In this document: in pieces, positions 48,771 through 63,200 of the stretch
How the letters are laid out: each line of letters opens with the position of its first letter
How positions within the stretch are numbered: the first letter of the stretch is position 1
Assembly (NCBI GenBank): GCA_004794655.1
Contig: SMMW01000522.1
Location: 1,488,001-1,552,000 of the forward strand
Direction: 5' to 3'
DNA length: 64,000 bases
From: Marisa cornuarietis
Taxonomy: Eukaryota > Mollusca > Gastropoda > Architaenioglossa > Ampullariidae
Program-made: the position numbers and the translations under genes
The notes under the pieces: generated by a model
What the model was told of the DNA's origin: nothing
Database searches by the model: none
What the model saw: only the letters and a program-made list of their open reading frames with translations

Positions 48771-49760
48771 CTAGTGGAAGAAGCTGTTTGAAAGAATTGA
48801 CCAAAGCGGTGACAGGTGAAGTAGGAACTTATGCCGACAGACAAGATAGGCTGAGATTACCATTAACAGTGCTATTCTCAAACTTGTGAAATATGCAGAT
48901 GACATGGCCCCTGTGGGCTGCCTCAAAGACGACCAGTCCCTGGCCTGCATGGGGTAACTAGAGGACTGGTTTGACCGCAGCTTTCTGGAGTTGAACGTCG
49001 AAAAAACAGAGATGGTCCTTGGGAGAGCACACGATGGAAGTGGCAATACCGGTCAGCCTTTTCAGGTCTATAAGTGGCCTCGAGACCTCGGCCCCTGATC
49101 TTTCTCCCCGCCAACCCAAATCAAGGGACAGCAGATGCAGAGGGCTGCTGGGCTTAGGTATCTTGGTACAGTGATAGACGGAAGGCTTTCATTTAGTGAT
49201 CATGCGTACCAAGTGTACAAATAGGCCCAGCAACGACTGCACCTTCTGAGGAAACTCTGCAGCTTCACCGTCATCTCCGGGGTGCTGGAGACTGTCTACA
49301 GGTCTCTTGTTGAGAGCATTCTCACATTTAACATTGCTGCCTGGTACAATCACCTCCTCATCTAAGACAAGGCAAAGCTGGCCAGAGTCATCCACCAGAC
49401 AAATAAAATTATTGGTACACCACAGCGGCCACTTTCTGACTTGTACCTTCATGCAGTCAGAAAGATAGCATATAACATCATCTCAGACCGAACACTCCCT
49501 CTCCATCCCTGCTTCCAGTTGTTGCCCTCAGCAGGCACTACAAAGTGCCATATGTGCGAAAAACTGCCTATCAGAGGTCCTTCATGCCAGCAGCCATCAC
49601 CATCCTAAATAAAAGGCACAAGGACCCCTAGGTCTACTGGCATCCTGCTTGCGAAGCTTCCCATTTATGTGTGAGAATGTGTAGGTGCAGGTGTGTGTTA
49701 AATGTCTGTATGAGTATTATGCCTGCCCATTATGTTATATGTGTTTGTGAGCTAAATAAA
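48771..49760 (+). mobile_element. Reverse transcriptase fragment of another LINE
   Basis: Plus-strand frames read VKYADDMAPVGCLKDD, then LELNVEKTEMVLG, LRYLGTVIDGRLSF and AQQRLHLLRKLCSF, ending in a NKIIGTPQRPLSDLY-type stretch. There are stops at 48958, 49097 and in the VYK(stop)AQQ segment, plus frame changes. A non-coding 3' part follows, up to a TAAATAAAAATT tail near 49760. The family differs from the split LINE at 44060. Jockey-superfamily-like by appearance. Confidence 0.75.
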
Positions 49761-50084
49761 AATTTCTGTCTTGGGCTTTCTGAACAGATAATAAAGTCTG
49801 ATTTGAAACTATGAATGTAGAGGATTTGCCTTCTGGACTGTAGTAAGATCCTGCAGTCTCACACCACACCACTCACCTCATCACCAACCCATCACACAGA
49901 AAAACTCAATGTGCTGTGGCATGTCATTTTATTATTTCAGGATAGGTATTTAGTGAAGGTGGAGTAAAAATATAGACATATATCAAACAACTGTGAAAAC
50001 CAGCAGTGGAGAACAAAAATCAAAGTTAATGAAAGACAAAGTAAAACCCTGTACTCACAAAAGAGTGGATGTGACTTAACAGCT

Positions 50085-50299
50085 AGGATGGGGGGGTTAG
50101 GTGTGGGGAATTGGTGTTTTACACCAATCCAGCAACTAAGGCTATATCACTGCAAGGCAGCTTGCCCTGTAAACAGATGTCATATGCAGATGGCATGTGC
50201 AGGAAGAATGGCACGCCTGAGATGAGAGCTGAAACCAGGACAGCCAACCCTCACTGTATTGGTGACAGGCGCTAACTGTTGCACCACTGGACCGCCCCT
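50085..50299 (-). mobile_element. SINE family B, older copy
   Basis: The recognisable body is 50110-50296 with ordered motifs CCAGCAACTAAGGCTATATC, then CAGGACAGCCAACC, then GCACCACTGGACCGCC. It is more diverged than the other copies. Its likely target duplication is imperfect: GACTTAACAGCT (50073-50084) against GAGTCAACAGCT (50300-50311). Confidence 0.85.
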
Positions 50300-50374
50300 G
50301 AGTCAACAGCTGTCACTGTCACAAAAGCATTATTGCATATGTTGTTCCCCAATCTCCAGTATTTTTGGTTTAAA

Positions 50375-50450
50375 AATAATAATAATAATTATTTCTATAT
50401 AGCACCTTTCTCCACCATTAAGGTGAACTCAAGTACTTTACATAAAGAAC
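50375..50450 (-). mobile_element. LINE 3'-end relic
   Basis: The minus strand reads GTAAAGTACTTGAGTTCACC, then GGTGCTATATAGAAATAATT and a TTATTATTA tail. This is the same 3'-end pattern as at 12108 and 58890. Confidence 0.5.
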
Positions 50451-50689
50451 ACACATACATGATAAATGCTGGCAGCATAGAATTGTCAATTCTGGAATCG
50501 AGGAAGTATGAGGACAAGTGTTTTTCTTCTTTTTAGTCTGAGCATGATCTCTTACACATTGAAAACATCGATACTAGCTTCATATGAGACCACCAACCAA
50601 TGGCATAAATGTGTTTACAGTTGTATGGGGTTAGTTTTAGAATCACTGAAAAATAGCCCAATTCTTGAAGTAAGATCATCAGGTTAGTT

Positions 50690-51240
50690 CACTGAGAAAT
50701 AGCCAGATTCTGCTCCAGAATTTTTGGACTGAACTACTGGAGGCAATCAAAAGCATGTTGGGATAGTGAAAGACTGTTCGCAGGCGCTTACCCCCTAAGA
50801 CTGTGGAGAGAGAGAGAGAACTGTGGAGGCCAGTGAGACACACCTGTCTGCTAGCTGATATTAAAACATGGCTAGCTTCCACGCTCCTGTGTATGACACC
50901 TCTGCTATGCACGTATTTCAGAGCATGCAGTAAACCCGCAAAATAGCTCCAGCAGATCGCTGTGAAACAGGCATACAGTAGATCATGGCAAGAATCATAG
51001 CCCATAACAGGTATGACTGCCCACAGTTAATGGCAATGAATGAAGCTACAATCATGTGGGAGAACAGTCTCATGTTGTAACAACTGCTTGGTGATCTAAG
51101 TTTTCTAGCTCAATCCGTTTAGCAGGCACCTGTAGTCCTGTTAGCGAGTGCTGAGCTAGATGGACTGTGGTTGTATCTTTTGTAACCTTTGCCTACTCCT
51201 GTATATAGCTGATAGACACAGGCCACACTGTCAAACTGCA
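50690..51240 (-). pseudogene. Intronless STRAD-like pseudokinase pseudogene
   Basis: The minus strand carries, in three shifted frames, CVYQLYTGVGKGY, then TTVHLAQHSLTGLQV and AKRIELEN, then a stop-broken SFIHCH(stop)LWAVIPVMGY. These are followed by ALKYVHSRGVIHRSVEASHV and FSPKILEQNL. This matches, in order, the N-lobe to early C-lobe of STE20-related adaptor (STRADA/STRADB), including the HRSV(K/E)ASH catalytic-loop substitute typical of the pseudokinase. STRAD normally partners LKB1 and MO25. At least two frameshifts and one stop, no introns over about 550 bp, and truncated ends indicate a retrocopy. No poly(A) tail is seen. Confidence 0.8.
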
Positions 51241-52154
51241 CGATGACTTCTGATGACGATGACTCATTGATGCTGAGAGTGACCTTTACCATATTTTCTG
51301 CCAGTTGTAGGGAGGTAATGTAAGGCTACTTGATGGTGGAGAATCAGACAGCTGAGATTCGGAACAAGCACAATGCTTTGTTACTGATTTGTCTGACATA
51401 ACTTTTGTCAGTCTTAAGCCTCTTGTCATTCTTGAATCTATGAACTTTACTAGCTACTTGTTTTAGAAAGTCCTCTGCCCCAGGGCCTGTGCTAGCTCTC
51501 AACGGCCCTGAGTTAAGATCTACAGCTCAGAAAGCCATTGTAGGAACACAGAAAACATCAATAGAGACTCAGGTCAATGGAGATGAAATCGCCAGAAGAC
51601 TGCTGGTATCAATGCAATCACAAAGCAAAAGAAAACTGCATGAACATTTTAAAGCAAAGGACTGACTGTGTGATCTTCAAGATCTTCAGAAGAAACCGTT
51701 AGGCAGAAAAGACCGGTAGTCAATGGGAACTCCAAAGGTCGCAGAAGAAAACAATAGTCAAGCAGTCGTGCAAGGCAACGACACAACAAAAAAAGCACCG
51801 CCTACACAATGGGCACCAAAAACACAACAAACTAATAAAAATACGAAAATTGTGGAGAGCCGCCTCCCTAAAACCTGCTAGGAGAAGGTTTCTGCTTTTC
51901 TTCTTTTTCTGGTCAATGGCATTCAGCCTGATCTACCCATTTGTATTGGTGCGGGCAGGTAAGGAAATGTGCCAGTTTATTCAAAGTACTGTAATACAAA
52001 ACCCTCAAAGCCCTTCTATAGATTAAAAATGAAGTGATCATAAATCAAAGTATGAAAAATTCAGACTAAAATAAAGTTCCAGGCATTATGTAAACAACTT
52101 TTAGCACTTTCAAATGAAGCAAAAATAATACTGAATCTGCCTGGAAATTATCTT
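51241..52154. other. Intergenic, no gene recognised
   Basis: Translations around 51570-51860 look like worn coding sequence (basic, K/R/N rich), possibly a LINE ORF1, but no motif supports this. Confidence 0.3.
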
Positions 52155-52159
52155 TTGAA

Positions 52160-52421
52160 TCTTACCCTCCCCCCTTCTGCTCTTGCTAATTTTCTACCAT
52201 CTTTCTCTGCAGAATCCCTATATTTTCTATGTTCTGTTACTTGGTGTCTTTTTGTGTTTTCTATCTTTTTTTCTGTTTGTCGTCAGTACTGTCGTTTATT
52301 CTTACGCCCCTCGTGTTCTATCCATTTAGTCCATGTCTCTTCCTTGTTTTTAAGCGCTAAGAGCATGCTCTCTATGAGTGTGAATATGCGCTATAAAAAT
52401 CTTCATTTATTATTATTATTA
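52160..52421 (+). mobile_element. LINE 3' UTR remnant with TTA-repeat tail
   Basis: TTTTTAAGCGCTAAGAGCAT, then GAATATGCGCTATAAAAATC and TTATTATTATTATTATG, the same pattern as the tail resumed at 35341-35410. No reverse transcriptase is recognised upstream. Confidence 0.55.
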
Positions 52422-54276
52422 TGATCTTACACATTTTTGTAATGTTATTTACAAAGGATGTTAAAATGAATCTAGCTCTGATAAAATTTATTATTAAATT
52501 TATTTCTGCTAGGTACAAATGGAAACAAAAGCAAAGCACATAAAAAATAATGTATGCTTGACTTTTACAGCTTATCTTGAAGATTCTTCAAATTCGTTTT
52601 TGGCAAGTAGAACAAAAATGTCTGTTTCATCAGGTGAAGTATCATGCATTTTTGGTCAGATGCATGACAAATAAAGAGAGCAAAATAATCATCAAGGCTA
52701 ATCTGAGTCAGAGTTGATAGCTACTCAGCACAATATGTGACTGTTGTGACAAAAAGCTATAATGATTTTTTTCTTTTAGAAAATGATGTGGACTGACCTA
52801 CATTCACACTTCTGAAGTCACATTTTAGGCCACAGTCAGTGAATGTATGTGTGTGCCATTTGGAAACAACCTTTTTTAAAAAAACCCACATGAGAACTCC
52901 ATTCTATCTTGTAAAGGGAGTGAAATTTTGTGCTCTATCTTTTATGAATAAACTAAACACAACAACAGGAAAATAATTTTATCCTCAAGCTGAATATTGC
53001 TTAAGGCTTTTGGAATGTATACTACAGTGAAAATGCCATAAAAATTTAAAAAAAAAAACAAAAAACAACAGAGCAAAAATTCCAACACAAAGTAATATCA
53101 TGAAAAGCTAAGAATGTTGCTCTTCAATTACATTGGTCATTTCTTATATACAGGTGGTGTAATAATTCTACAGCAAAAACTGTTTTAAAATGAATTCACT
53201 GTCAGAACTGCATCTTTTTTAAAGCATTTTTAAAACAAAAGTTTTCATTATTTTTGAAGATAAAATATCTTTATAAATATACAAAACCAATTTATAAATC
53301 ACTCAGTATGGTCACTCAACGGCATGATACATGAAAAATAGAAAACCCCACATGGATTTGTCTTATTGAAATCTTGTATGCTTATTCTTTGAAGACCTCA
53401 CTCAAGTCTCACTTTAAAACATAAGGAAACAGCATATACTGACTTCAGACACAGTTACTGGCCATTAAAACAGATTTAAAATCATAAGTTTAATTGCAAA
53501 ATCTAAATAACTAAAAAAATTAATTTGTTGTAAATGTGATTTTCTTTCATATTCCAGGTGTTTAAAACTATCTTAATTATTTTTTAAATATTTTTTACCT
53601 TGTGGGATACATTCTAAATCTCTAACACAGTTGTGTAAAAAGAACAAAAAGTGAAAATACAGACTGCTTAACATCATATTAAAAAATTTCTATCACAGAT
53701 CAAAAGGATACTGTTTGACATGAGTTTCATTCTTTGACAGTCACTTTTATTTGAGAAATATAAAGGTAATTATCATATTAAAAATATCTATGCACCAAAA
53801 TAGCAAAAATATTTTGTGTGGACAACTTATATGGTCAAATCAACAATTTACACAGCACAACTCCTCGCATTTTACTACCTGATACAGAAAACAGTATTCT
53901 GCCCAGAACTTAAGATGAATAGCTGCCTATATATATTATACATAGTTTAGATTCCCCTTTTTGGGTGTAGCTTTTCACTCATAGCTTGGTGACAAAACTG
54001 TTTTTCTATTCCCCTAGGAACCTCTTCTCCCACCACATTTACTTTGTCTCTGCTTTTCTCTCACTTCCTCTTGTCACCCAACTACTTCAACTGTCCTTTT
54101 CACTCTGTCCATTGGTAGTTTAAATTCATGACATTTAGTAATTTTCACACACGGCTGTCAGATCCAAACATTTTATCATTAATCTGGAAACTAAACACAT
54201 CATAACTTTGGCATGAAGCTCAGGAAGTCAACCTGAATCTTGCTCTTTATAGTAAACTATTAAACAGAATTTGCTT
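52422..54276. other. AT-rich intergenic region and SLC38A9 3' flank
   Basis: No gene was recognised. The 3' UTR of SLC38A9 (minus strand) should extend into the upper part of this stretch. Confidence 0.4.
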
Positions 54277-57200
54277 TCAGGACGAATCAGCGCCAAGAAT
54301 TATGAACTGGGCAATAAAGTTGGCAACACTGACAACAATTAGAAGTATGTGGAAGATTACTTTTGTCCAGGTTAGTGTTCCTTCTTGTCTGCTGGCCACA
54401 ATGTAAACAATGCATGGGAGTGCAATGGCATACACCAGACCACAGAAAGCACCCAGGAAGCTGTTTTAAAAAACAAATCCAAACCATTCAACATAAGAAT
54501 TTTTAAGATATGTCTATTTCTGAAAAAAATTTACTGTAAATTTTGCAATGAGGAATAATTTAAGCATGATGAAGTTTTTGTCTTTTTTTTTTACACTGAA
54601 AAGCAAACTTTACATTAAGTCCTATGAAATATAAATCTTTTGTCTCATTAGCATGATCTAACTAAATTTAATTGTAAAGACAAGAAGTGTCTCTTACTAA
54701 TGTACACCCAGTAAATGTGATTTTTAGCCTTTAGTTTTAAGTTCAATATGCTCACCTCAAAATGTGTCCTATATGTGGAAGAAAAAGTGTGAAAACCAGA
54801 CAGATGGCCACAAGTGTGACATTAAGAATCAGCACATGCCTCAAGCTGAAAAATTACCAAAACCCATTTCAAAACCCAAGGATCAAAACTCTTCCACTTC
54901 TTCTGGACAGCACATTACCACAAAGGTATGGCGGGTAATTAAACTAAAGTTACTGCAAACATAAAAACTTACAAAGTTATTTGACCATCTGTTATCAGAA
55001 ATGTTATAAACGAGCATCACAGATACATTTAAGAATTCAATGCATAAGCGTACGATGCAAATGCTCAAGATAAGACAGAAAATTCAGACCTAGGCCAGGA
55101 AGATCCAAAAACCGTATGCATCAGCTGTGCACGAAGAATGTATGCTAGTAAAGGGTAGACGCACAACATCTGTATGAAGAGGCCAATTTGTGCTACAAAA
55201 GCCATTATGTCATTGGGTGCAATGTTGTTTAACAAATTCTGAAAAAAATGAAACCCTCATAGATCAGTTAAGTTTATATTATTATTCTAAATTATCCCTG
55301 TATACTTTGACAAATAGATACACAAATGCACAAGCACCCACATCAACTCTTTCATTAACACACATTCACCATTTGTATGAAACTATTTCTGTGATTCAGC
55401 ACACAAATGTTTTCATGACCAGATATTGGGTAAAACATTCTGCTCAAGAATTATTAAAATCTGTCTCTTTCTGAAAATGTTTATTGTTTGATTTTGCAAT
55501 AAGGTCAAATGAAGTATACAACATTTTCTATGAATAGCAAGCTTATCTTAATAATACTAATAATATAAATAATGTTTTTCTTACTACGACAAAAAATTTT
55601 TACTGTTGAGACACAAATGCTCAGTTTCTCTTGTTTATATATGGCTACTCAACAAAATCACATTGATAACAATGATGGACACATACATCAACAAGCATGG
55701 CTGAAGTTGAACTGGGTCAGAATACAAGTCGTCTCATACATTTTCAAGAATATTAAGAGGAGGATTTTACTAAAATAAATCTCCAAACAAAAGCTGATGA
55801 TGAGAACAATCATACAGCAAACACAACCTTTAACAATCCTATTTACAGTTTAACAATAAATTAAGATAAAAATACTCACATCTTTTATACAAGTTTTGCT
55901 CAGTGGAAAAGCAGTGAAAAACATCACTCCGATGTACACATAGGTAAAAGCTACTAATGCATAGGCGATCACCAAATCACGAGGCTATAAAGAAAATGAA
56001 AGAAGAGAAACAAAAGATGAAATTATGCCAAGACAGTCACATACAATGTAGTGTTATTAAGTAAACCAACAAAGTACATCCAATCCAAATTAATAAATTA
56101 ACTTGAACTGCAGAACTCACATTATTCTGTGGATTTCGTTGATTTCGTGTGATTGCAAGAACAGAGTTCTGAATGAAGTACGCCAGTGCAGATATTCCGG
56201 TAAGTGCAGGAAATGTCCATTTAAACACTATAAGATGTTGGGGGGGAAAAAAAAGTTAATGAACAATTGCAATCAGAAAGGCTCTTGATGCACCTGACAC
56301 CACTTCCTAAGAAAATGGTTGCAGTAGCATGAAGAGTAGTTTTGCCAGATAATATACTATGTAGTCTTCTCTTTTGCCTTTAGGAAATATAGCAAGCCAG
56401 GAAAATATTTCATTTACAACAGTCTTTCAAAATCAAAATAACCAATGTTTCATAGCACAAAAAGCACATTACAAAATTAGATCTCTATAGACTCTAAAGT
56501 TAAATATAAATTACTTGGAACATAGTCAGGATCATCATCTCTGTACTGTATGCTTGTTCCTAGGCGTAGATGAAAGCTCCAGTGACTAGCTTTAACCGTG
56601 ACAAAGATCATCAGGTAAAGTACTGATATGGTCCCTGCAATGAAAATAAATCTGTTTGCTAACCTGACAAAAATCATAAAGAAATGTGAAATATAGCCAC
56701 TCTTTACACCCCTCACATATATATATATATAGATATATGTTGTAAACAGAAGTAGACAATAAAGATTGATTGTATATCTCTCACATATGACATAATCTAT
56801 TTAAAGAAACTATGTATTTTTACTGACACCATTTTTAAATTCTCCATTTACTATTTTAAAAGCAACAGACTATGCAAGAACCATCTGATCCTTCAGCAGA
56901 ATTAATGATTTGAATGAAACTACTGCAATGCAATGCCATACCAAGAGGGTGACACCCCACCCAATTGAGGCAAGAGCAGTGCACTCCAAAATGTTTTCCC
57001 TTTTTGTTTTAAATACACTGTGTATTTAAACAATTCTATTCTTTAATATTGAATTTTTCTCATGTTTCATATTTCTACTGCCTAACCAACTACTCAAATT
57101 CCATTGTCATGAACTTTTCTTAGTCTCTCTATTTCAGCACAGCATGCATGTTTTCCAGACTTTAAAAAAAAAAGTGGGAGGGGGGCAGCTTACCAAGTGA

Positions 57201-60200
57201 ATTAAACTTGGTGAAAAATGTTGGTGACTTGAAGTTCAGAAGTGGTACCAAAATGATAAGAAGGAAGAAAGGTACAGTCTTGCCCTGGTTCCACACCTCA
57301 TTGTACAAAGGACTGGTCTGATTGGTGTTTAGAGATGAGGCATTTTCACTTACTTCACAAACAACTGAAATAGTATAAACTGGTTGTCAGAAATTCTGCA
57401 GAAAACATGCAGTCTATTTGTCTGATGCTATCTTCATTGTCAGAATAAATATTTTTGTGGCATGGGTAATGTTCCAAATTTTACCAAATGACCACAATTT
57501 GGATGCAGTCTACTAGCTGATTGACCAACATTTTGTTATGGTACAATGGAAGTCAATGTAAGTAGGCTATATTTCCTAACCGTCAAAAGCGACACTCAAA
57601 GAAGTATTATCAGACACTCTCAAATACACAGTCAAAATTATTAATGCACATAAGCCAAAAAAATTATCTTAATTTACACTACAGAGTATAAAACAATAAT
57701 TACAAAGGCTCTAGGTTATCAAACTTTATCTTATACATTTAGACTGTGCAATGTGCAGCAGCAAATGATTAAAGGTTGTAGTAGTATGCTCACCATCAGT
57801 AAACGATGCTGATGAGTTACCTGAACTTGGTAGGAGGTTGTCAATCACAGTATGTTGTATATGCACTGCAATTCATTTAAAAAGTAGCTTATTTATATAA
57901 TTATAATTACATAATAAAGCAGATTACTTCCTTAAATTTATCACTAGTTTAGTCTACTGCTACACTTTCCCTGTCAATTTTAAGTTTATATCAGCTACTT
58001 TCTCAGTCTTATAAAAAAATGTGTGTCCCATAGAAAACAAAATTTATTTCTAGTGCTTTGTCAATAGATCATCTATGCTCCCTAAGCCATCTAAAAGTTT
58101 AGTTTAAAAAAAAATTATATCTTACTGTAGAGAAAGTTCACAATGTGGAAAAGGAAGCTGGACATAAGAATCCAATAGACAATCATGCCACCCAGCAAAG
58201 TCAGCAGTGAGCAAAACACTGCAGTAATCTCAGCATATTTGCCAAGGAAATGCTTGCATACATCTGAAAACTCTGAGATCTTTTTACCTGAAATAGAAAA
58301 CAAATAAATAACATCCTAAATCTAGCTGGCCAACAGATTTGTAATAAGTTTAATTGTTGCCTTTTACTTAACCCAGAACTAGCATATTAAATAAAGCTAC
58401 ATAGATGCACAAATCTGTAGGCAGCAAAGGACTCTTATTCATGCAAGCCCTAGTGAAAATGTTGCATTGCAGCTCTTTAGCTCACTCAAATCTTAAACAT
58501 TTTACATTCTTCATTATAAGACATAGAAAAGCCCTACCCAGAAAGAAGTCCACAGATCTGAGCACTCTGTAGCTTGTATATCCATTGATTGCTGCCATAA
58601 GGATCAGCATGGCAATGCCACATACATAGCCAGCCTTATAATAAAAAAACAGAACTGATGGTAAAGCATACACACTTCAAGAAGCAGCTGATTAAACAAA
58701 AAATTCATAGTTTTTGAACAACAATAATGCTTTACATCTAAATAAAAAAATTCAAGTGTTTTCTGGAAAACAGACTGATACTGCACAACCTGTTTTCTAC
58801 AACTGATGTTTGCTTACTGCCATTTATTATTATTATTATTAAAACAACATAACAATTGTAAAAAAAAGTATATACATATGATTTTGACAGAAAACATTAA
58901 AAATAATAATGACTTTGTAAGCAACATTTTGCCATGTGGATGCAAGCTCAAAGTGCTGCAGACAAAAGACTATAAGTAAACCACCAGCCACCCATAAACA
59001 AATCAGCAAATGGATAACATCATGAAAAAAACATGAACTAAATGCAAGTTCAAATATGAAAAACTGAAAGTGAGCAAAATAGCAACCTTGATTATACAAG
59101 TTACATCTTAAAGAGATGGGTTTTTAGGCCTAATTCACAGGCTTCAAATGCAGACATGGTTCAAAGAGAAAAGGGGAGATAGTTCCATACAGTGGGGCAA
59201 GAGAAAAAGAAGGAGCACCTACTGAATTTCTCCCATCTGATGCTTGGCACAGAGAGGAAGGCAACACCAGCAGACCAAAGAGACTGACGGGTAGTAAAGT
59301 ATCAGTAGCTAAGATAGGTGTGCTGGTGCAAGAGTGAGAAGACAACGGTCCCACAGAGTGCCAATATATATATATATATGTATATATGCAGTGACAATAA
59401 ATCCCAGATTCCTAATGGATGACATAAAGGTGATGTTGGCTTCGCCCACCTTGATGTGATTGGGCAGACTAACGAGCGAAGGTTGATGTCTTCTTCGGTA
59501 GCACAAGAGGGCTTCCGTTTTATTATCGTTTAGTTTAAGCTTGTTTTTTACCATCCAGCCCTTGACATCACTAATACAAGCTTCTAGAGTGCTAATAGCA
59601 GAGTGAGACTCAGCCGGTGGAATGGAACAGTAAAGCTGCGTGTCATCAGCATATGACTGATGAGAAACCTGGTGAGACTGGATGCACGATGAAAGTGGTT
59701 TAGTGTACAGGATAAACAGAACCGGGCCAAGTACGGAGCCTTGGGGAACACCACACAGTTTGGGTCCTATCGGTGAGATAGGAGTTGAACCATGAGAGGG
59801 CAGGTCCAGAAATTCTGTAGAGGGTGTGGAGTCTATGAAGGAGCAGAGAGTGGTCTATAGTGTCGAATGCAGCAGACAGGTCCAGTAGAGTTAAGGGAGA
59901 AACATCACCGCTGTCAAGGGCAGATAATCAATGCGTGCTTGAACTGGCAGCAAGTGAACACAGAAAGGAGAGTGGTGAAGCATGGTCTGCTTTTCATCTA
60001 CAGAAGATAAAATGAGCAGCATTATTCTGTCATTGAAGTATATCCAATAGACGGTTAGGCAAATCAACAAAAAAAGAGCTGCAGTAATCCAGGTGGGAGC
60101 TTTTTGGTGGCAGAAACTGACATGATGGGTTGAATGTGACTGATTTTTTTTAAATTTTATTTATTTATTTTTTTTTAATTGGTGTTTTACGCTGAGCCAG

Positions 60201-63200
60201 CAACTAAGGCTATATCACGGCAAGGCAGCTAGCCCTGTAAACAGATGCCACATGCAGAGAAAGAACAGCGTGCCCGAGACGAGAACTGAACCCGGGACAG
60301 CCAACGTTCACTGTATTGGTGACAGGCACTAACCGTTGCGCCACCGGACCGCCCTAAAATGTGACTGATCCTGAGAAAATAAGGAAGATGGACTTACACA
60401 GACTGCATAAATTTGAGATTCATGAGATAATGTGTCAGTGATAACAAGATTCCAGACAGTCTGTGAAAGAGATATCCACCATGGAAAAAAATTTTAAAAG
60501 TACTAAAGGATGGCGCAAATTGCTGTATCTTTGCAGAGACTGTTAGTTTGTTGATGGACATTCAGGCTTTCATAAAGTCTGTTTAAAGAACAATATATTC
60601 TTGCATCAGGTTGACTGTGGACTGCCTGTAAGACTAAAGAAAATTTTTAAATATGTTTGACATGACAAAAATATTGTACACCTGGGACTTTAGAAAACCT
60701 GTCATTAAGAATTTTAAAAAATGTATTTATGTGCCTAATTAGCATAGTCACAAGTATGTCAACAAACAGTAGGAAAAAAAACAAACCTGCTTTATTGCCC
60801 ATGGCATGCTGAGAATAGATGTTCCCATCATAGTGTTCCATAATGCAAAGCTGAAACAAATATATAATTTCCTCATATACTCTGTTACTGTATGTACGAA
60901 TGCACACACGAGTGTGAGAGAGAGAAAAAAATGAGAGAAAGAGAGAAAAAATGAGAGAAAAAGAGAAAATATGAACTCAAAAATGTAGTATGTGTACATG
61001 CTTATTCATATAAGATTAGAAAAATTTATGTAAAACATTTCTGTAAAATGTAACAAAATTCTGAGCGACATAGCCAGAAAATATTTCTACAGTTATTTCC
61101 CATTTTCTTAATACCTGAATACCTGATCTCTGTTTCTGCTGCATTATACATAAAAGCACACCAGTAGAAGTGAACATTTTCAGACATGCTCATATTTTAT
61201 CTCAGCTTTAACCATTTTTTTTAAGACTTCTAAATGCAAAAAGTGCATTCAGCTAATTCAACTCATCTGTCTGACAAAGTCATTAAGGGAAATTTTGATT
61301 TCTTCATTAACATATCACATTATTTGATGGAAAGTAAAGACAATAAAGTGCACACAGAATTAGCAATAAACAACCAACAATAAGACATGGGCAAGTTCCC
61401 AGAATAATGATTGTGTAAGTAAAGCAGACCACATCCATTATAGTGGAATTAAACATGCAATTTACATAGTAATGATGCTGCTCTGCTCTCCAGCAACAGG
61501 TACCAAGACTCGGATACGGAAATTCTCTGGCACCACATGATCAGGCATAAGCTATGTCATAAAAAAAAATAAATTAGGAGATCAACAAAAATCATCTGTA
61601 TCTTCCAACTAATTGCTGTCTGAGACAAATAGACTTGTGTGGTAATCTATGCCTATATGTAAGCATCTGCACGCATGGACACACACACCTGTGAATAGAC
61701 ACATGCTGCAATCTCTCATTCTTAGAAGGATGGAAAGACAATTAAAATGAGTCATAAAAAGTTTTAAAAAAAGAATTAATAAGCCCAGTTTTATGTAGAG
61801 CACTAGTCCCTTCTAATGCACTCATTGCAGTGTCTATCCAAAAACAATTGGGAAATGGAATAAATTAGGCATAAAAAGCATCTGATGCAAAAGAAACTGT
61901 TCACATATCACTCATTCAACACAAAAAAATGCTGCATTAATTAATTCTGAATCTTACCATATTACTGTCATGATGTGGAGCTAGGCGAGAATAATATCTG
62001 TATCGTGACAAAAGGGCATCGACCTCAGTATCATTCTGTATTGAACCTGAGCTACCCACCCCATCAATGTTGATTGAAGCATAGCGGGCTACAGGCTGCC
62101 TTTAATAATAAAAAGCAAAAACTGAAATACAATGGTTTCATCATGGAATACATGGAGTATAAAAAATGTGGTAAGCATCATGTGGATTATTAGACAATTT
62201 TTTCTCTCATATTGGAAGAGGATGGAGAGAGGAACAAGGAGGTAGAGAGAAGTACATGCATCAGAGTATACAATTAGCAAGAAAGATGGTAAGTAGCTAC
62301 AATATAATATTTTTACATTTTGGTCAATTGTTGCTAAAAGGCCATAAACAATAATGCACTGTAATTTTGATTTTTCATTTTCTGATTCTTTCACAAGTAA
62401 AAGAAATTAGTAGACACATCCTGGTAAAGTGGCAGTCTTCTTATAAAATACTATTTATAATTAACAGTTAAGCTTAGACCTCTCTGTAATCTGGGAAATA
62501 CTTTATCTACTATGCAACTGTAGGGAACAGAAACAGAACAAAATCACACTGGCATGGCACATTTATTACCTTATCAAATTCTCCATCTGCTGGCAATGCA
62601 TTAACACTGAGTTTTTCTTTTGATTCTATTGGTTTCTTGTAAAATTTTATCTAAAGAGTAATACTTTGGTATTTGTCAACCTACGAGCCAAAAATCATTT
62701 TTAACATGTTTTTACCATGGTGTCTATATACCTTATAAATAAAACAAAGTATGGGAGGCATGCACTGTCATTTTCAGTAGACGTCTATGAAAATCCCTAC
62801 TATTTGTCTGATTCTCACCAAATCTGGCAGGAATATTTCTCAAGTCTTTGGGAAGATCAAAGACTATGTTCAGTTGGTGTATGTTCTTCCTGAGATTGTT
62901 TATTTTCTCTACTCTAAAATGTTGCTGGTGGTTCAAAATGAAAGAATACTAATTACTATACAGGAAATGTTTTGACATACATCTACTATACAAGGCAAAT
63001 TTCACCAACAGCATAATTTGATAAAGTATAAATGATAAAGAGAAGGAGATGGAGTCCCATCTCTCTTCTTCACTACAAGCAGGTGGCTTTTCTCTTGATC
63101 CCTCCTGCCCACCCACTCCTGCTACACTGTCTCTACACGAATGATCTCTTTCACAGTCAACATAGGGAACAGGCATCAGGCACCTCACCATCTTATCTCC

